Source: Pseudomonas fluorescens (GTDB lineage: Bacteria > Pseudomonadota > Gammaproteobacteria > Pseudomonadales > Pseudomonadaceae). Taken from it: a stretch of 64,000 nt of DNA. Shown here piece by piece: positions 55,272 through 64,000 of the stretch. The stretch's first letter is position 1. Each line of letters starts with the position of its first letter. The stretch spans positions 248,001 to 312,000 of the forward strand of contig NZ_CABVIX010000001.1 in the NCBI RefSeq assembly GCF_902498185.1, in the 5' to 3' direction. Both the position numbers and the translations under genes were made by a program. A model generated the notes under the pieces. It was given only the letters and a program-made list of their open reading frames with translations, ran no database searches and had not been told where the DNA came from.

Positions 55272-55870
55272 AGCAGCACCTCCCGGCTCTCGAGCCAGCG
55301 CTCGAAGCAGGTGAATGTGTCGATGGCGGCTTGTGCCACGCGTGCCTGGTCCGCAGGCGAGTCGGGGGCAGTCCCGAGATAGTGCAGGAAACCGCGCCAG
55401 AGCGATCCGGTCTCTGAGCCATAGACATCGAGAAAGGCACCGCCGTTGCCGGCGCCGATGGCCAGGCGTTCGGCCATGGCCCGCTTGAGCACCTGGCCAC
55501 CCAGGGTCGAGCCCTCCAGCACGTAGGCAACGCCGAGGGCCTGGGCTTCGTCGGCGATGTGGGGCAGATCCCGGCACAGGGGTAGCGCGTCGATCTGCGC
55601 GGGCGTCAGTCCGAGGTTCTGCAGGTCGGTGACCAGCGCGGGCGTCTTGAGCCGGCGCTGCGGGTCGATGGCGGGCAGGAAGCCGGCCAGGGCCTGCTCG
55701 AGCGGGGCGTGGAAACCGTAGTAGGCGCAGACCAGGCGCCGGTAGGCCGGGTGGTCGAAGCGTTCGTCGAAGAACGGCAGCCGGTCTTCCAGCGCCCTGT
55801 GACAGGGGCCGGTGCCTTGGCGCAAGGCAGTGAGCAGGGGTGACGGAGATTTGCCGGATGCGTCAGGCAT
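55268..55870 (-). CDS. bphO: Heme oxygenase BphO
   Basis: The 200-residue enzyme opens heme to biliverdin, the chromophore of BphP. The proximal His lies in TGPCHRALEDRLPFF and the distal helix carries EGSTLGGQVL. It ends with GTGA shared with the bphP start, so chromophore enzyme and receptor are produced together. Iron released by it could be linked with the iron-uptake genes to the left, but that is only a neighbour relation. Confidence 0.95.
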   Translation of the reverse strand: MPDASGKSPSPLLTALRQGTGPCHRALEDRLPFFDERFDHPAYRRLVCAYYGFHAPLEQALAGFLPAIDPQRRLKTPALVTDLQNLGLTPAQIDALPLCRDLPHIADEAQALGVAYVLEGSTLGGQVLKRAMAERLAIGAGNGGAFLDVYGSETGSLWRGFLHYLGTAPDSPADQARVAQAAIDTFTCFERWLESREVLL

Positions 55871-56067
55871 CGTCAGGAACTCGCAGCAAGATGGTTGAAC
55901 GACGCACCTCGGTGCAGACAGGATTAGCGACTTATCCTACAGCAAAGCTGGGAAATTCCACACATGGTCTTTAACGTCGAGGACCCTCTGCTACCGCTGT
56001 CAGCGCTCGAACGGGTGTTCGATGACCAAGCGGGTCGTGCCGGGTCATCCTCTCGCACTGCACCGGT

Positions 56068-56853
56068 TCAGAACGCCAGCTTGTAGCCGATCAGCAGCAG
56101 CATCCCGGCCAGGCAAGGGCGCAGCACGTTGTCGGAGATGCGGCCGGTCAGGTGGCTGCCCATGTAGATCCCCGGCAGTGAGCCCAGCAGCAGATAGCCC
56201 AGCAGCGACCAGTCCATGTTGCCCATGCTGGCATGGCCCAGGCCCGCGACCAGGGTCAGCGGTACGGCATGGGCGATCTCGGTGCCGACCAGGCGGCGGG
56301 TGACCAGGAAGGGATACAGCAGGAACAGCGCGACGGTGCCCAGGGCGCCCGCGCCGATGGACGTCAGGGTGACCATTACGCCCAGCACTACCCCGGTGAG
56401 CACCGTGAGGGTGTTCAGGGTGCGGTCGCTGAGATGGTAGTGATCGCCCGCATGCTTGCTGGCGAACGCCTGCAGGCGCGACTTGAACATGATGGCCAGG
56501 GCCGTGAGTATCAGCACCACCGCCAGGCCCTGCTTGATCACCGCATTGAGCGCGGAGGTGTCGGCATGCAGGGTGCTCAGGAACCACAAGGTCAGGGCTG
56601 CGGCGGGGACGCTGCCCATGCTCAGAAGACCGGTGATCTTCCAGTCGATGTTCTTGTTGCGGCTGTGGACCCAGACGCCACTGGCCTTGGTGATCGCGGC
56701 GTAGAGGAGGTCGGTGCCGACGGCCGTGGCCGGGTGAATGCCGAACCAGAGCAGGATCGGGGTCATCAGGGAACCGCCACCGACTCCGGTCATGCCAACG
56801 ATGAAACCTACAACCAGTCCCGCAAGGGTGAAACCGAAAGAACCAACATCCAT
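56068..56853 (-). CDS. TSUP/TauE-SafE family permease
   Basis: The 261-residue membrane protein has eight predicted TM helices. It shows the duplicated TSUP pattern GLVVGFIVGMTGVGGGSLMTP at the N-terminus and LTSIGAGALGT in the second half, the site for sulfur-containing anions in the family. It is likely a transporter of a sulfur compound or organic anion. No pathway gene is adjacent. Confidence 0.87.
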   Translation of the reverse strand: MDVGSFGFTLAGLVVGFIVGMTGVGGGSLMTPILLWFGIHPATAVGTDLLYAAITKASGVWVHSRNKNIDWKITGLLSMGSVPAAALTLWFLSTLHADTSALNAVIKQGLAVVLILTALAIMFKSRLQAFASKHAGDHYHLSDRTLNTLTVLTGVVLGVMVTLTSIGAGALGTVALFLLYPFLVTRRLVGTEIAHAVPLTLVAGLGHASMGNMDWSLLGYLLLGSLPGIYMGSHLTGRISDNVLRPCLAGMLLLIGYKLAF

Positions 56854-56999
56854 ACGCTACTCGACGCCCAACATGCCCGTGATCGGATGCGTGCCAGCAT
56901 AAAGGTCTTTTTTATAGCGAAATAGACTTGTTCGTTATTAGGTTATAACCGAGGCCGATTGATACGCCGTCCCGCATGGACACGGACGGCGCACGCAGA

Positions 57000-58886
57000 T
57001 CAGATCCTGAAACTGCCTACCAGCTGTTTCAGGCGTCCAGCCTGCTGACTCAAGGCATCGCAGTGGGCCAGGGTCTGGTTCAGGTGTTCCACGCCCTGCT
57101 GGTTCAGCGCGTTGATGTGGCTGATGTCCATGTTCAGGCTTTCGACTACCGCCGTCTGCTCTTCAGTCGCCGCGGCTACCGACTGGTTCATCCCGTCGAT
57201 CTCGCCGATGCGCTGGGTAACGCTGGACAGGCGGTCACCGGCACGGTTGGCCACCTGCACGCTCTGCTCGCTGGATACCTGGCTTGCGTTCATCGTGTGC
57301 ACGGCCTCGCGCGAGCCGACCTGCAGGGTGGTGATCATGCGGTGGATCTCTTCGGCCGACTCCTGGGTGCGGTGGGCCAGGTTGCGCACTTCGTCGGCTA
57401 CCACTGCGAAGCCGCGCCCGGCCTCACCCGCGCGGGCCGCTTCGATCGCGGCGTTGAGCGCCAGCAGGTTGGTCTGCTGTGAAATGCCCTTGATCACGTC
57501 GAGGATCTGGCCGATGTCGTCGGTGCTGGTGTTGAGCGTCTCGATCTGCTGGCAGGACTCGCTGATCTTCTGCGACAGCGCCGCCATGCTGGCAATGGTC
57601 TGCTCGACGACCTGGCGGCCATCGCTGGCCTGCTCGCTGGCGCCACTGGCGTGCTGCGAGGCATCGGCGGCGTTGCGGGCGATCTCCTGGGTCGCGGCAC
57701 CCAGCTGGTTGATGGCCGCCGCCACGCTGTTGGTGCGCATGCTTTGCTCTTCGGAGCCGCTGATCGAAGCGTTGGACGCCGTCATGACCCGCTCGGACAG
57801 GTCGTGCACCTGGCGGGTGACCGACGAGACTTCGCTGATCGAGGTATGGATGCGTTCGACAAAGCGGTTGAAGGAAGTCGCCAGTTCACCGAACTCGTCC
57901 TTGTTCTGCACCGCCAGGCGACGGGTGAGGTCGCCTTCACCTTCGGCGATGTCCTGCATGGCGCGGCCCATGGTGGTCAGGGGGCGCATCAGCACCGGGA
58001 TCAGCAGGCCCAGCAGGCCAAGGATGGCCGCCACGGCGATAAGCATGGCGATGATGGCCGAGGTACGGAACTGATCCAGGGCGGCGTAGGCTTTTTCCTT
58101 GTCGATAGACAGGCCGATATACCATTGCGCCGACGGCAGGCCGCTGACCGGGGTGAAGGAGATGATCCGCTCATGACCGTCCAGGGTCGCCTCCTGCACG
58201 CCCGGTTCCACCCGCAGGCTGGCGCCGGGGTAGATGTCCTTGAGGTTTTTCATCGCCTGGCCCTTGTCGGGGCTGACGATCACCTGACCGTCACGGTCGG
58301 CGAGAAACGCATGGCCGATGCCGCCGAAGTCCACCGAGTTGATGATCTCGTCCAGAGTGTCCAGGCTCACGTCGCCACCGACCACCCCAAGCAGCTCGCC
58401 GTTGGCCTTGCTGCTGACCGGAGTGGCGATGGTCACCACCAGACCGCCGACGGCGCCCTGGTAGGGCGCAGTGAGCACTGTCTGGCGCGCCGTTGCGGCG
58501 GTGCCGTACCAGGGACGCTGACGCGGATCGTAGCCAGCGGGCATGGTGGCATCGGGACGCTGGGTGAACTGGCCATCGGCCCGGCCGAGGTAGGTGAACA
58601 GGAAGTTGCGGGTGTAGGAGGGTTGGTCGACCAGGCCCGGCAGGTTGTCGCCCGCGCCTTGCTGAGCGATGTCCTGGGCAAGGTTCTCGAGCACCAGGAT
58701 ACGTCCGCTCATCCAGTTCTGCACGCTGCTGGCGGTCAGGGCGCCGGACTGGCGCACCGAGGACTCGATGTTCTGGCTGATGGTGCTGCGTTGCAGGTAG
58801 TCGTTGTAGAGCGTGAACAGGGCAAAGGCCAGGACGACCACGCCGCAGGCGCTCAGGAGAATCTTGTGGCGGAACTTCAGGTTCAT
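57000..58886 (-). CDS. dCache_1 methyl-accepting chemotaxis protein
   Basis: The 628-residue receptor has TM1 ([19 protein letters not shown]), a periplasmic dCache domain (residues 35-280), TM2, HAMP (residues 295-350) and a signalling hairpin with the [20 protein letters not shown] tip. In the distal Cache pocket YDPRQRPWY, an APY and GGDVSLD match the positions of the amino-acid-binding dCache_1 motif, as in PctA-type receptors. So an amino acid or close relative is the likely ligand. Confidence 0.92.
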   Translation of the reverse strand: MNLKFRHKILLSACGVVVLAFALFTLYNDYLQRSTISQNIESSVRQSGALTASSVQNWMSGRILVLENLAQDIAQQGAGDNLPGLVDQPSYTRNFLFTYLGRADGQFTQRPDATMPAGYDPRQRPWYGTAATARQTVLTAPYQGAVGGLVVTIATPVSSKANGELLGVVGGDVSLDTLDEIINSVDFGGIGHAFLADRDGQVIVSPDKGQAMKNLKDIYPGASLRVEPGVQEATLDGHERIISFTPVSGLPSAQWYIGLSIDKEKAYAALDQFRTSAIIAMLIAVAAILGLLGLLIPVLMRPLTTMGRAMQDIAEGEGDLTRRLAVQNKDEFGELATSFNRFVERIHTSISEVSSVTRQVHDLSERVMTASNASISGSEEQSMRTNSVAAAINQLGAATQEIARNAADASQHASGASEQASDGRQVVEQTIASMAALSQKISESCQQIETLNTSTDDIGQILDVIKGISQQTNLLALNAAIEAARAGEAGRGFAVVADEVRNLAHRTQESAEEIHRMITTLQVGSREAVHTMNASQVSSEQSVQVANRAGDRLSSVTQRIGEIDGMNQSVAAATEEQTAVVESLNMDISHINALNQQGVEHLNQTLAHCDALSQQAGRLKQLVGSFRI

Positions 58887-59078
58887 GTTTCGAAGACCTT
58901 GAGTCTTGCTAGGGGGAGGGACGGCCGTGCGCTCGTGTCGCGGTGGACGGTCCTGTTGCTACGGATATCGGCGCACCCCCCGAAAGATGTAAGCCAAGGA
59001 CGTATTTCTCTGTGCAATATCGACGAACGGCGCTGTCAGCAATGTGCAGTCGGCTTCCAAACCAGGGCCTGCACCGAC

Positions 59079-60122
59079 TCAAGGCGTCCCGACCGGCAGG
59101 CGCATGACCCGAGGTTCGCGGCGATTGACCGCGGGCACCGGGCCGCGCATCAGGCCATCCTCGACCTGCCCCGACAGGTAGTAGACGCCTGACATGGCAC
59201 CGCTCTGGCGGTTTTCCATCAACCCTTGCCATTCCTCGTTGAGCGCCACGTTGAGGATCACCCGCAGTTGCTCGACCATTTCCGGGTGTTCGCGGTCATG
59301 GGTGATCATGCCGTAGCCCGCCGCAGCCACCGATATCAGCGTGCCCGCCGCCTTGCCCACTGCTGCGGCCACGGCGCTGGCAATACCGCGCGGGGCGAGT
59401 GTGGCGCCGAGCTTCTCGCTGGCACGGGTGGCCACCGAAGACAAGCCGACCTGGGTCTGGCCGGGCTCCTTGCTGGCTTGATCGTGCAGGTGCTGGCGCA
59501 GCGCGCTGTAGGCTGGCAGCTGCTGCAGGGGCTTGGCACGCAGCACCTGGTACAGGGTGGCATCACGCGCGGCGGGCGGGCCCAGGGCGATGGCCGGTAT
59601 GCGGTTGAGGCGCTGGCTCAACTGGTCGGGCGGTGCCCGGTAGCGGCTGATGATGGCGGGCAGCTGCTGGCCAAGGAGCTGCAGATACAGCTCGGTGGCG
59701 CGGTCACGAATGCCCTCGGGATTGATCTCCCGGGCCACCGGTTCGATGACCCGGTCGATGTATTGCGCTTGCAGGTAGAGCGCCAGTCGTTTTTCGGCGG
59801 GCTCATGGCCCTCGCCGCTGTTCATCCTGTACCAGGCCACCTTGAGGGTCAGCCATTGCTGGGTCCAGTAGCCAGTGAACCAAGGGATGAAATCGCTTTC
59901 GGTGCGCTGTTGCACGCGCTCCCTCCACACCCGCATCGAGCGCCGGGCGTAGTCGTTGGCCGACCCCGTGGCGCCCAGAGAGGCCTGCACCAGCTCCTGG
60001 TCGATCTGCTGCCAGGCGGCAGGCGAGAGAATGACCGGGGGCGGCGCCGCAGTGCGCGGCTTGCCCGCGCAGCCGGCCAGTGCCAGGAGCAGGCAGAGCA
60101 GGAGCGAGGCGAGCAGCTTCAC
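59079..60122 (-). CDS. Putative lipoprotein, hypothetical
   Basis: The 347-residue protein has a lipobox signal (LLLALAGC then AGKPRTAAPPP). The body is mainly helical with a glycine/alanine-rich hydrophobic patch (ASAVAAAVGKAAGTLISVAAAGYG) that could enter a membrane. No family recognised. The GTG at 60122 (VKLLASLLL) has AGGGGA 8 bases upstream; an ATG at 60143 is the alternative. It follows the two GntR genes on the same strand. Confidence 0.75.
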   Translation of the reverse strand: MKLLASLLLCLLLALAGCAGKPRTAAPPPVILSPAAWQQIDQELVQASLGATGSANDYARRSMRVWRERVQQRTESDFIPWFTGYWTQQWLTLKVAWYRMNSGEGHEPAEKRLALYLQAQYIDRVIEPVAREINPEGIRDRATELYLQLLGQQLPAIISRYRAPPDQLSQRLNRIPAIALGPPAARDATLYQVLRAKPLQQLPAYSALRQHLHDQASKEPGQTQVGLSSVATRASEKLGATLAPRGIASAVAAAVGKAAGTLISVAAAGYGMITHDREHPEMVEQLRVILNVALNEEWQGLMENRQSGAMSGVYYLSGQVEDGLMRGPVPAVNRREPRVMRLPVGTP

Positions 60123-60195
60123 GAGCGTGGTCCCCCTGTGCATGGACCGGGGCGGTATATGAGTATAGGGCCGGGTACGCTGGCCGTGTCCGCCG

Positions 60196-60882
60196 TCAAT
60201 CCAGCGCCAGCTCCAGCTTGGCCTCCAGCCGGTCCAGGTGCTGGTGCATCAGCGACCGGGCGACGTCGCCATCGCCGTCTTCCACCGCGTCGATGATCGC
60301 GGCGTGCTCTTGCCAGGCACAGTGGTCGCACGTATGCGATTCATAGCGGGCGATGATCAGCGAGGTCATCGGCACCAGGCCGTTCAGGAATCTGGTGAGG
60401 GGCGCATTGTTTGCGATCTGCGCGAGCTTGAGGTGAAACTCGCCGCCCAGGCGGATGGCGGCGCAGCGCTGACCTTGCTCATGGTGCTGGCGTTCGCGTT
60501 CGACCAGCTGGCGTAGCTGGCGGATCTGCGCAGGGCGCGAGCGCTGTGTGGCAAGGTCGATCAGGGTGATCTCGCCCAAGCGCCGGGCACTGAGAATCTG
60601 CCGCGCCTGCTGCGGGTCGGGCGCAGCGAGATGCGCAGTGTGGCTCGGCCTTTGCACCACCACGTGCTGGTCCGACAAGCGGCCGAGCACGCGGCGGATT
60701 ACCGTGCGGCTGACCCCGAATGCATCACCCAGCGCCTGCTCGGGCAGGGGACTGCCAGGGGGCAGGCGCTGTTCGAGAATGGCATCGAACAGACGTGGAT
60801 AGATCTGTTCGGCCGACAGGCGGGTTTCGCCGGCGGCGAGCAGGGGCGGCAGGGAAAGGGCGGCTTGGGCGCAGGCATTCAT
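60196..60882 (-). CDS. GntR-family regulator, FCD subfamily
   Basis: The 228-residue regulator has an N-terminal winged helix (FDAILEQRLPPGSPLPEQALGD then AFGVSRTVIRRVLGRL) and a C-terminal FCD domain with metal His residues (EFHLKLAQIANN, EHAAIIDA, MHQHLDRL). It starts 16 bases behind another GntR gene. Ligand unknown; control of the dctA-type carrier upstream is likely by position. Confidence 0.88.
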   Translation of the reverse strand: MNACAQAALSLPPLLAAGETRLSAEQIYPRLFDAILEQRLPPGSPLPEQALGDAFGVSRTVIRRVLGRLSDQHVVVQRPSHTAHLAAPDPQQARQILSARRLGEITLIDLATQRSRPAQIRQLRQLVERERQHHEQGQRCAAIRLGGEFHLKLAQIANNAPLTRFLNGLVPMTSLIIARYESHTCDHCAWQEHAAIIDAVEDGDGDVARSLMHQHLDRLEAKLELALD

Positions 60883-60898
60883 CGTCTCGCTCCTGGAG

Positions 60899-61603
60899 TC
60901 ATTGGCCCGGATGATCGTCCGGGATGTCGAGTTCGATCCCCATGCGCAGGCCTTCCTGGAGGATATGCCGCCGCATCCGGGCACTGGCCTGGGCACTGTT
61001 CTTTTCACGGATGGCACGCACTACTGCCTCGTTTTCGGCGAGGCGCGCCGCCAGGTGTTCCGGTGAATTGCGCAGTACCTGGGCGCTCTGCGTGAGGGCG
61101 TTGCCGGTCTGTTGCACCACGCTCTGGAAGATCGGATTGGACGTCAGCGCGAACAGCTCTTCATGGAAAGCGATGTAGGCGTTGACTCCGGCGTCGCTGT
61201 CGTGGGCCTCCAGCGCTTCGCGCATGTCCATCAGTGTCAGGCGCAGTTGGCCGATGTCCTTGCTGCTGGCCGACTGGGCCACCAGGCCGACGATGAACGG
61301 CTCCAGGGTGTAGCGCAGTTGCAGCACGTCGGCAAGGCTCGCCTTGGCCACTGCGTCCTGGCTGTAGGCGGGTTCAGAGGCGTCGGCATCGAGCACCAGC
61401 ACCCCCTTGCCGGGCAGCGAGCGCACCAGGCCCAGGGTTTCCAGCACGATTACCGCTTCGCGCAGGCTGGGCCGGCTGATGCCCAGTTGCTCGGCCAGTT
61501 CGCGCTGGCCGGGAAGCATGTCTCCAGAGCGCCACTGGCCGCTTGCCAGGGCCTGGCGTAGTTTTTCCACCACCGAAGTGACGACGGTCGATGAGCTGAT
61601 CAA
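60899..61603 (-). CDS. GntR-family regulator, FadR/LldR-like
   Basis: The 234-residue protein has a winged helix (SGQWRSGDMLPGQRELAEQL, GISRPSLREAVIVLETLGLV) and an FCD domain with FHEELFALTSNPIF and the metal-binding ARMRRHI. It is the first of two adjacent FCD regulators and begins 60 bases after the dctA stop on the same strand. Likely governs this carboxylate transport locus. Confidence 0.88.
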   Translation of the reverse strand: MISSSTVVTSVVEKLRQALASGQWRSGDMLPGQRELAEQLGISRPSLREAVIVLETLGLVRSLPGKGVLVLDADASEPAYSQDAVAKASLADVLQLRYTLEPFIVGLVAQSASSKDIGQLRLTLMDMREALEAHDSDAGVNAYIAFHEELFALTSNPIFQSVVQQTGNALTQSAQVLRNSPEHLAARLAENEAVVRAIREKNSAQASARMRRHILQEGLRMGIELDIPDDHPGQ

Positions 61604-61663
61604 GGTGTGCTCCTTGGCATCATTGCCTTGGACAGGGCCGGCGCCGTTGCCGGCCCTGTTCGG

Positions 61664-62974
61664 TCAGAATTCCTGTTGATGCGCGTTGGGCTGCTTGCGC
61701 GTCACGGGCGCGAAGCCTGGCTTGTTGGCCAGCACGTTCTGCGCACGCTCCAGGTCGATATCGCGTTCCCAGCGGGCAATGGCCACGGTGGCGACGCAGT
61801 TGCCGATGAGGTTGGTCAGCGCCCGGCCGATGCCCATGAACCAGTCCACTGCAAGCACCAGCACCAGGCCCACGACCGGGATCGCCGGCACCGCGGTCAG
61901 GGTTGCGGCGAGAATCACCAGGGCCGAGCCGGGAATACCGTGGGCCCCTTTGGAGGTCACCAGGGACACCAGCAGAATGGTCAGGAGGTCGGTCATGGCC
62001 AGCGGCGTTCCGGTGGCGTTGGCGATGAACACGATGGCCAGGGTCAGGTAGATCGAGAAACCGTCGAGGTTGAACGAATAGCCGGTCGGGATTACCAGCC
62101 CGACGGTCGAGCTGCCGATGCCCAGGTGCTCGAGCTTGCGCATGATCTGCGGCAGCACGGCGTCGGACGAGGCGGTGCCCAGGACGATGGTCAGCTCCTC
62201 ACGCAGGTACTTGATGAAGGGCAGCAGCTTGAGACCCGACAGGCGCATCACCGTACCCAGCACCACCAGTACGAATCCCGCGCAGGTGACATAGAACAGT
62301 GCCACCAGCCCGCCCAGGTGTTGCAGCGATTCGAGGCCATATTTGCTGGTGGTGAAGGCGATCGCGCCGAACACGCCGATCGGCGCCAGGCGCACGATCA
62401 TGCCCATGATGCGGAAGATCACATGGCTGAGCTCGTTGATCAGCCGCGAAATGCCCGACGCCGCCTCGCCAACCAGGTTCAGCGCGCTGCCGAACAGCAC
62501 CGAGAACAGCAGTACCTGAAGGATATTGTTGTCGGCGAAGGCGCCGACCACCGAGGTTGGAATCAAGTCCATGAAGAACGCGGACGCGCCATGTATATGC
62601 TGGCCGCGCTCGGCCAGGTTGCCCGCGTCGACGCTGGAAAGCTGGTCCAGATGAATGTTCGCGCCGCTGCCGATGCCGGTGCTGAACGCGAATATCAGGC
62701 CGATGACCAGCGCGATGGTGGTCAGGACCTCGAAGTAGATGACTGATTTGAGACCGATGCGCCCGACCTTTTTCAGGTCGCCTGCGCCGGAGATGCCGCT
62801 GACCACGACACAGAACACGATCAGGCCGATGAGCATCTTGATCAGCTTGATGAAACCGTCGCCGAGGGGTTTGAGTTGCAGAGAAAGTTCGGGAGCACTC
62901 AAGCCACAGGCAACGCCCAGAAGCAGGCCGAGCACCACTTGGAGGAAGATCGAACGCGAGCACCATTTGAGCAT
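61664..62974 (-). CDS. dctA: Dicarboxylate:cation symporter (DctA family)
   Basis: The 436-residue carrier of the DAACS family has GTASSDAVLPQIMRKLEHLG, then the STVGLVIPTGYSFNLDG signature and GTPLAM, with the two re-entrant loops. It is the pattern of DctA (C4-dicarboxylate/proton symporter). The chosen start at 62974 (MLKWCSRSIFLQ) has GGGAGGG-type sequence upstream. It is followed by two GntR regulators, so this is probably a specialised paralogue rather than the dctBD-controlled one. Confidence 0.88.
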   Translation of the reverse strand: MLKWCSRSIFLQVVLGLLLGVACGLSAPELSLQLKPLGDGFIKLIKMLIGLIVFCVVVSGISGAGDLKKVGRIGLKSVIYFEVLTTIALVIGLIFAFSTGIGSGANIHLDQLSSVDAGNLAERGQHIHGASAFFMDLIPTSVVGAFADNNILQVLLFSVLFGSALNLVGEAASGISRLINELSHVIFRIMGMIVRLAPIGVFGAIAFTTSKYGLESLQHLGGLVALFYVTCAGFVLVVLGTVMRLSGLKLLPFIKYLREELTIVLGTASSDAVLPQIMRKLEHLGIGSSTVGLVIPTGYSFNLDGFSIYLTLAIVFIANATGTPLAMTDLLTILLVSLVTSKGAHGIPGSALVILAATLTAVPAIPVVGLVLVLAVDWFMGIGRALTNLIGNCVATVAIARWERDIDLERAQNVLANKPGFAPVTRKQPNAHQQEF

Positions 62975-63177
62975 GGGAGGGATCTCTGATCGGTGTCCTC
63001 GCTTCAATGCCTGGGAAGGGCAAAGAGCAGCGGACTTAATTATTGTGGTCTTACCGGTTTGTCCAGTCCGGCTGCAGTGTAGGCGTAGGTTTTCAGGGTT
63101 TGCAAGGCCGATTAGCACTGGAAGGAGATTTTATGCTGACCGGTCTGACCAGTTGCGTGAGGACTGGGGTATCCCCG

Positions 63178-64000
63178 CTAATACCCCTCGGTGCGTGCAG
63201 GGTCCAGGCCCTGTTCGCGCATCCGCTTGTACAACGTGGTGCGACTGATGCCCAGGCTGCGGGCGAGCGACGAGACATTGCCCTGCGCCGAACGCAGCAA
63301 TATCCCAAGGTCATGGGTCGGCGCGGGACCCGCCGCTGCCTTGGCAACCAGCGGCGCGCCCGGCAACTCGGCGATGAAACTCTCCGGCAGATGTTCCAGC
63401 CCTATCGGTCGTGGCCCAGCCAGCGCCAGCGCGACCTGCAGCACATTGCCCAGTTGACGCAGGTTGCCTGGCCAGGGATGGCGCAGCAGCAGATCGAGCA
63501 CCTCGCTGCAGAGGTAGTCGGGTTGCCCGGGCTCGCGGTACTGGGCATGGGTCTGTTCGATCAGTGCGCGGCGGTCGCTGCGTTCGCGTAGCGCCGGCAG
63601 GACCAGCGTGAGACCAGCGATACGGTAGTACAAGTCCTGGCGGAAACGGCCACCGCGTACTTCGGCGGCGAGGTCACGGTTGCTCGCCGAAACCACCCGG
63701 ATGTCCACGGCGATCGGCTCCCCGCTGCCCAATGGCTGGATGCTGCGCGACTGCAGCACACGCAGCAGGCGGGCTTGGGTGGGCAGCGGCATGTCACCGA
63801 TCTCGTCGAGAAACAGGATGCCTCGGTCGGCCTTGCGGATCAGGCCGGGATTGCCTTTGTGGTGGGCACCTGTGAAGGCGCCCTTTTCGTAGCCGAACAG
63901 CTCGGATTCGACCAGCTCCGCAGGGATCGCGGCGCAGTTCACGGCTACCAGGGGGCCATGGGCGCGGCTGCTGCCACGGTGCAGGGCGTGGACGAGAACA
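63178..64000 (-). CDS. Sigma-54-dependent activator, C-terminal part (cut by window edge)
   Basis: The frame is open to the window end. It holds the AAA+ part with the sigma-54 contact loop GAFTGA ([18 protein letters not shown]), Walker B ([12 protein letters not shown]), the arginine fingers ([12 protein letters not shown]) and a Fis-type HTH ([20 protein letters not shown]). The layout resembles AcoR-type activators, but the sensor part is missing so the signal is unknown. It lies 203 bases upstream of dctA on the same strand. Confidence 0.9.
   Translation of the reverse strand, partial: VLVHALHRGSSRAHGPLVAVNCAAIPAELVESELFGYEKGAFTGAHHKGNPGLIRKADRGILFLDEIGDMPLPTQARLLRVLQSRSIQPLGSGEPIAVDIRVVSASNRDLAAEVRGGRFRQDLYYRIAGLTLVLPALRERSDRRALIEQTHAQYREPGQPDYLCSEVLDLLLRHPWPGNLRQLGNVLQVALALAGPRPIGLEHLPESFIAELPGAPLVAKAAAGPAPTHDLGILLRSAQGNVSSLARSLGISRTTLYKRMREQGLDPARTEGY

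Overview
The window is ordinary chromosome of a fluorescent pseudomonad, most likely of the Pseudomonas putida group. Evidence: high GC and strong GC3 coding; the gene order fadBA-topA-sulA-lexA-psrA-nagZ and mfd-gap-sthA; lolCDE next to queF; REP elements with a GCGGGTAAACCCGC core; and a bphP-bphO phytochrome operon. The species cannot be fixed from sequence reading alone.

Layout. 1-8.6 kb: end of fadB, fadA, topA, small conserved genes, the lexA-sulA SOS operon (two LexA boxes), psrA with tandem self-operators, nagZ. 8.6-16 kb (minus strand): a tightly packed mfd-csiV-SNF2 helicase operon. 16-33.6 kb: core metabolism and envelope genes: gap (long form), sthA, a glycerophosphodiesterase, a PilZ protein, lolCDE, a cupredoxin, queF, a HAD-like pseudoenzyme, mlaA, an rssB/rssC-type regulator pair, a PhoD-type phosphatase, tal and dusA.

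33.6-42.9 kb is accessory DNA inserted beside dusA, a known integration hotspot. It holds a lower-GC two-gene cassette with a PIN-domain protein; a partly duplicated DUF6124/DUF3077 module with a repeated, strongly structured leader; a probably frameshifted orphan XRE antitoxin; an IS5-family remnant; and an AraC regulator-porin-amidase-MFS catabolic cluster. It ends in an IS200/IS605 remnant abutting a truncated gene. The leader at 35370-35528 is the most interesting signal. Four arms occur in the order A-B-A'-B', followed by a third arm B'' that competes for B'. This is compatible with a pseudoknot or a switch ahead of a small gene of unknown function.

42.9-64 kb: a glutamate carboxypeptidase, a yhfG antitoxin next to a deleted fic toxin, an SRAP gene and umuDC sharing one LexA box, and a FepA/PfeA-type receptor followed by an inner-membrane iron-reduction set (DUF3649, PepSY_TM, DUF3325). 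Then come bphO-bphP, a TSUP permease, a dCache chemoreceptor, a lipoprotein, two GntR regulators with a dctA-type carrier, and the C-terminal part of a sigma-54 activator cut by the window edge. No tRNA, rRNA or CRISPR array was seen.
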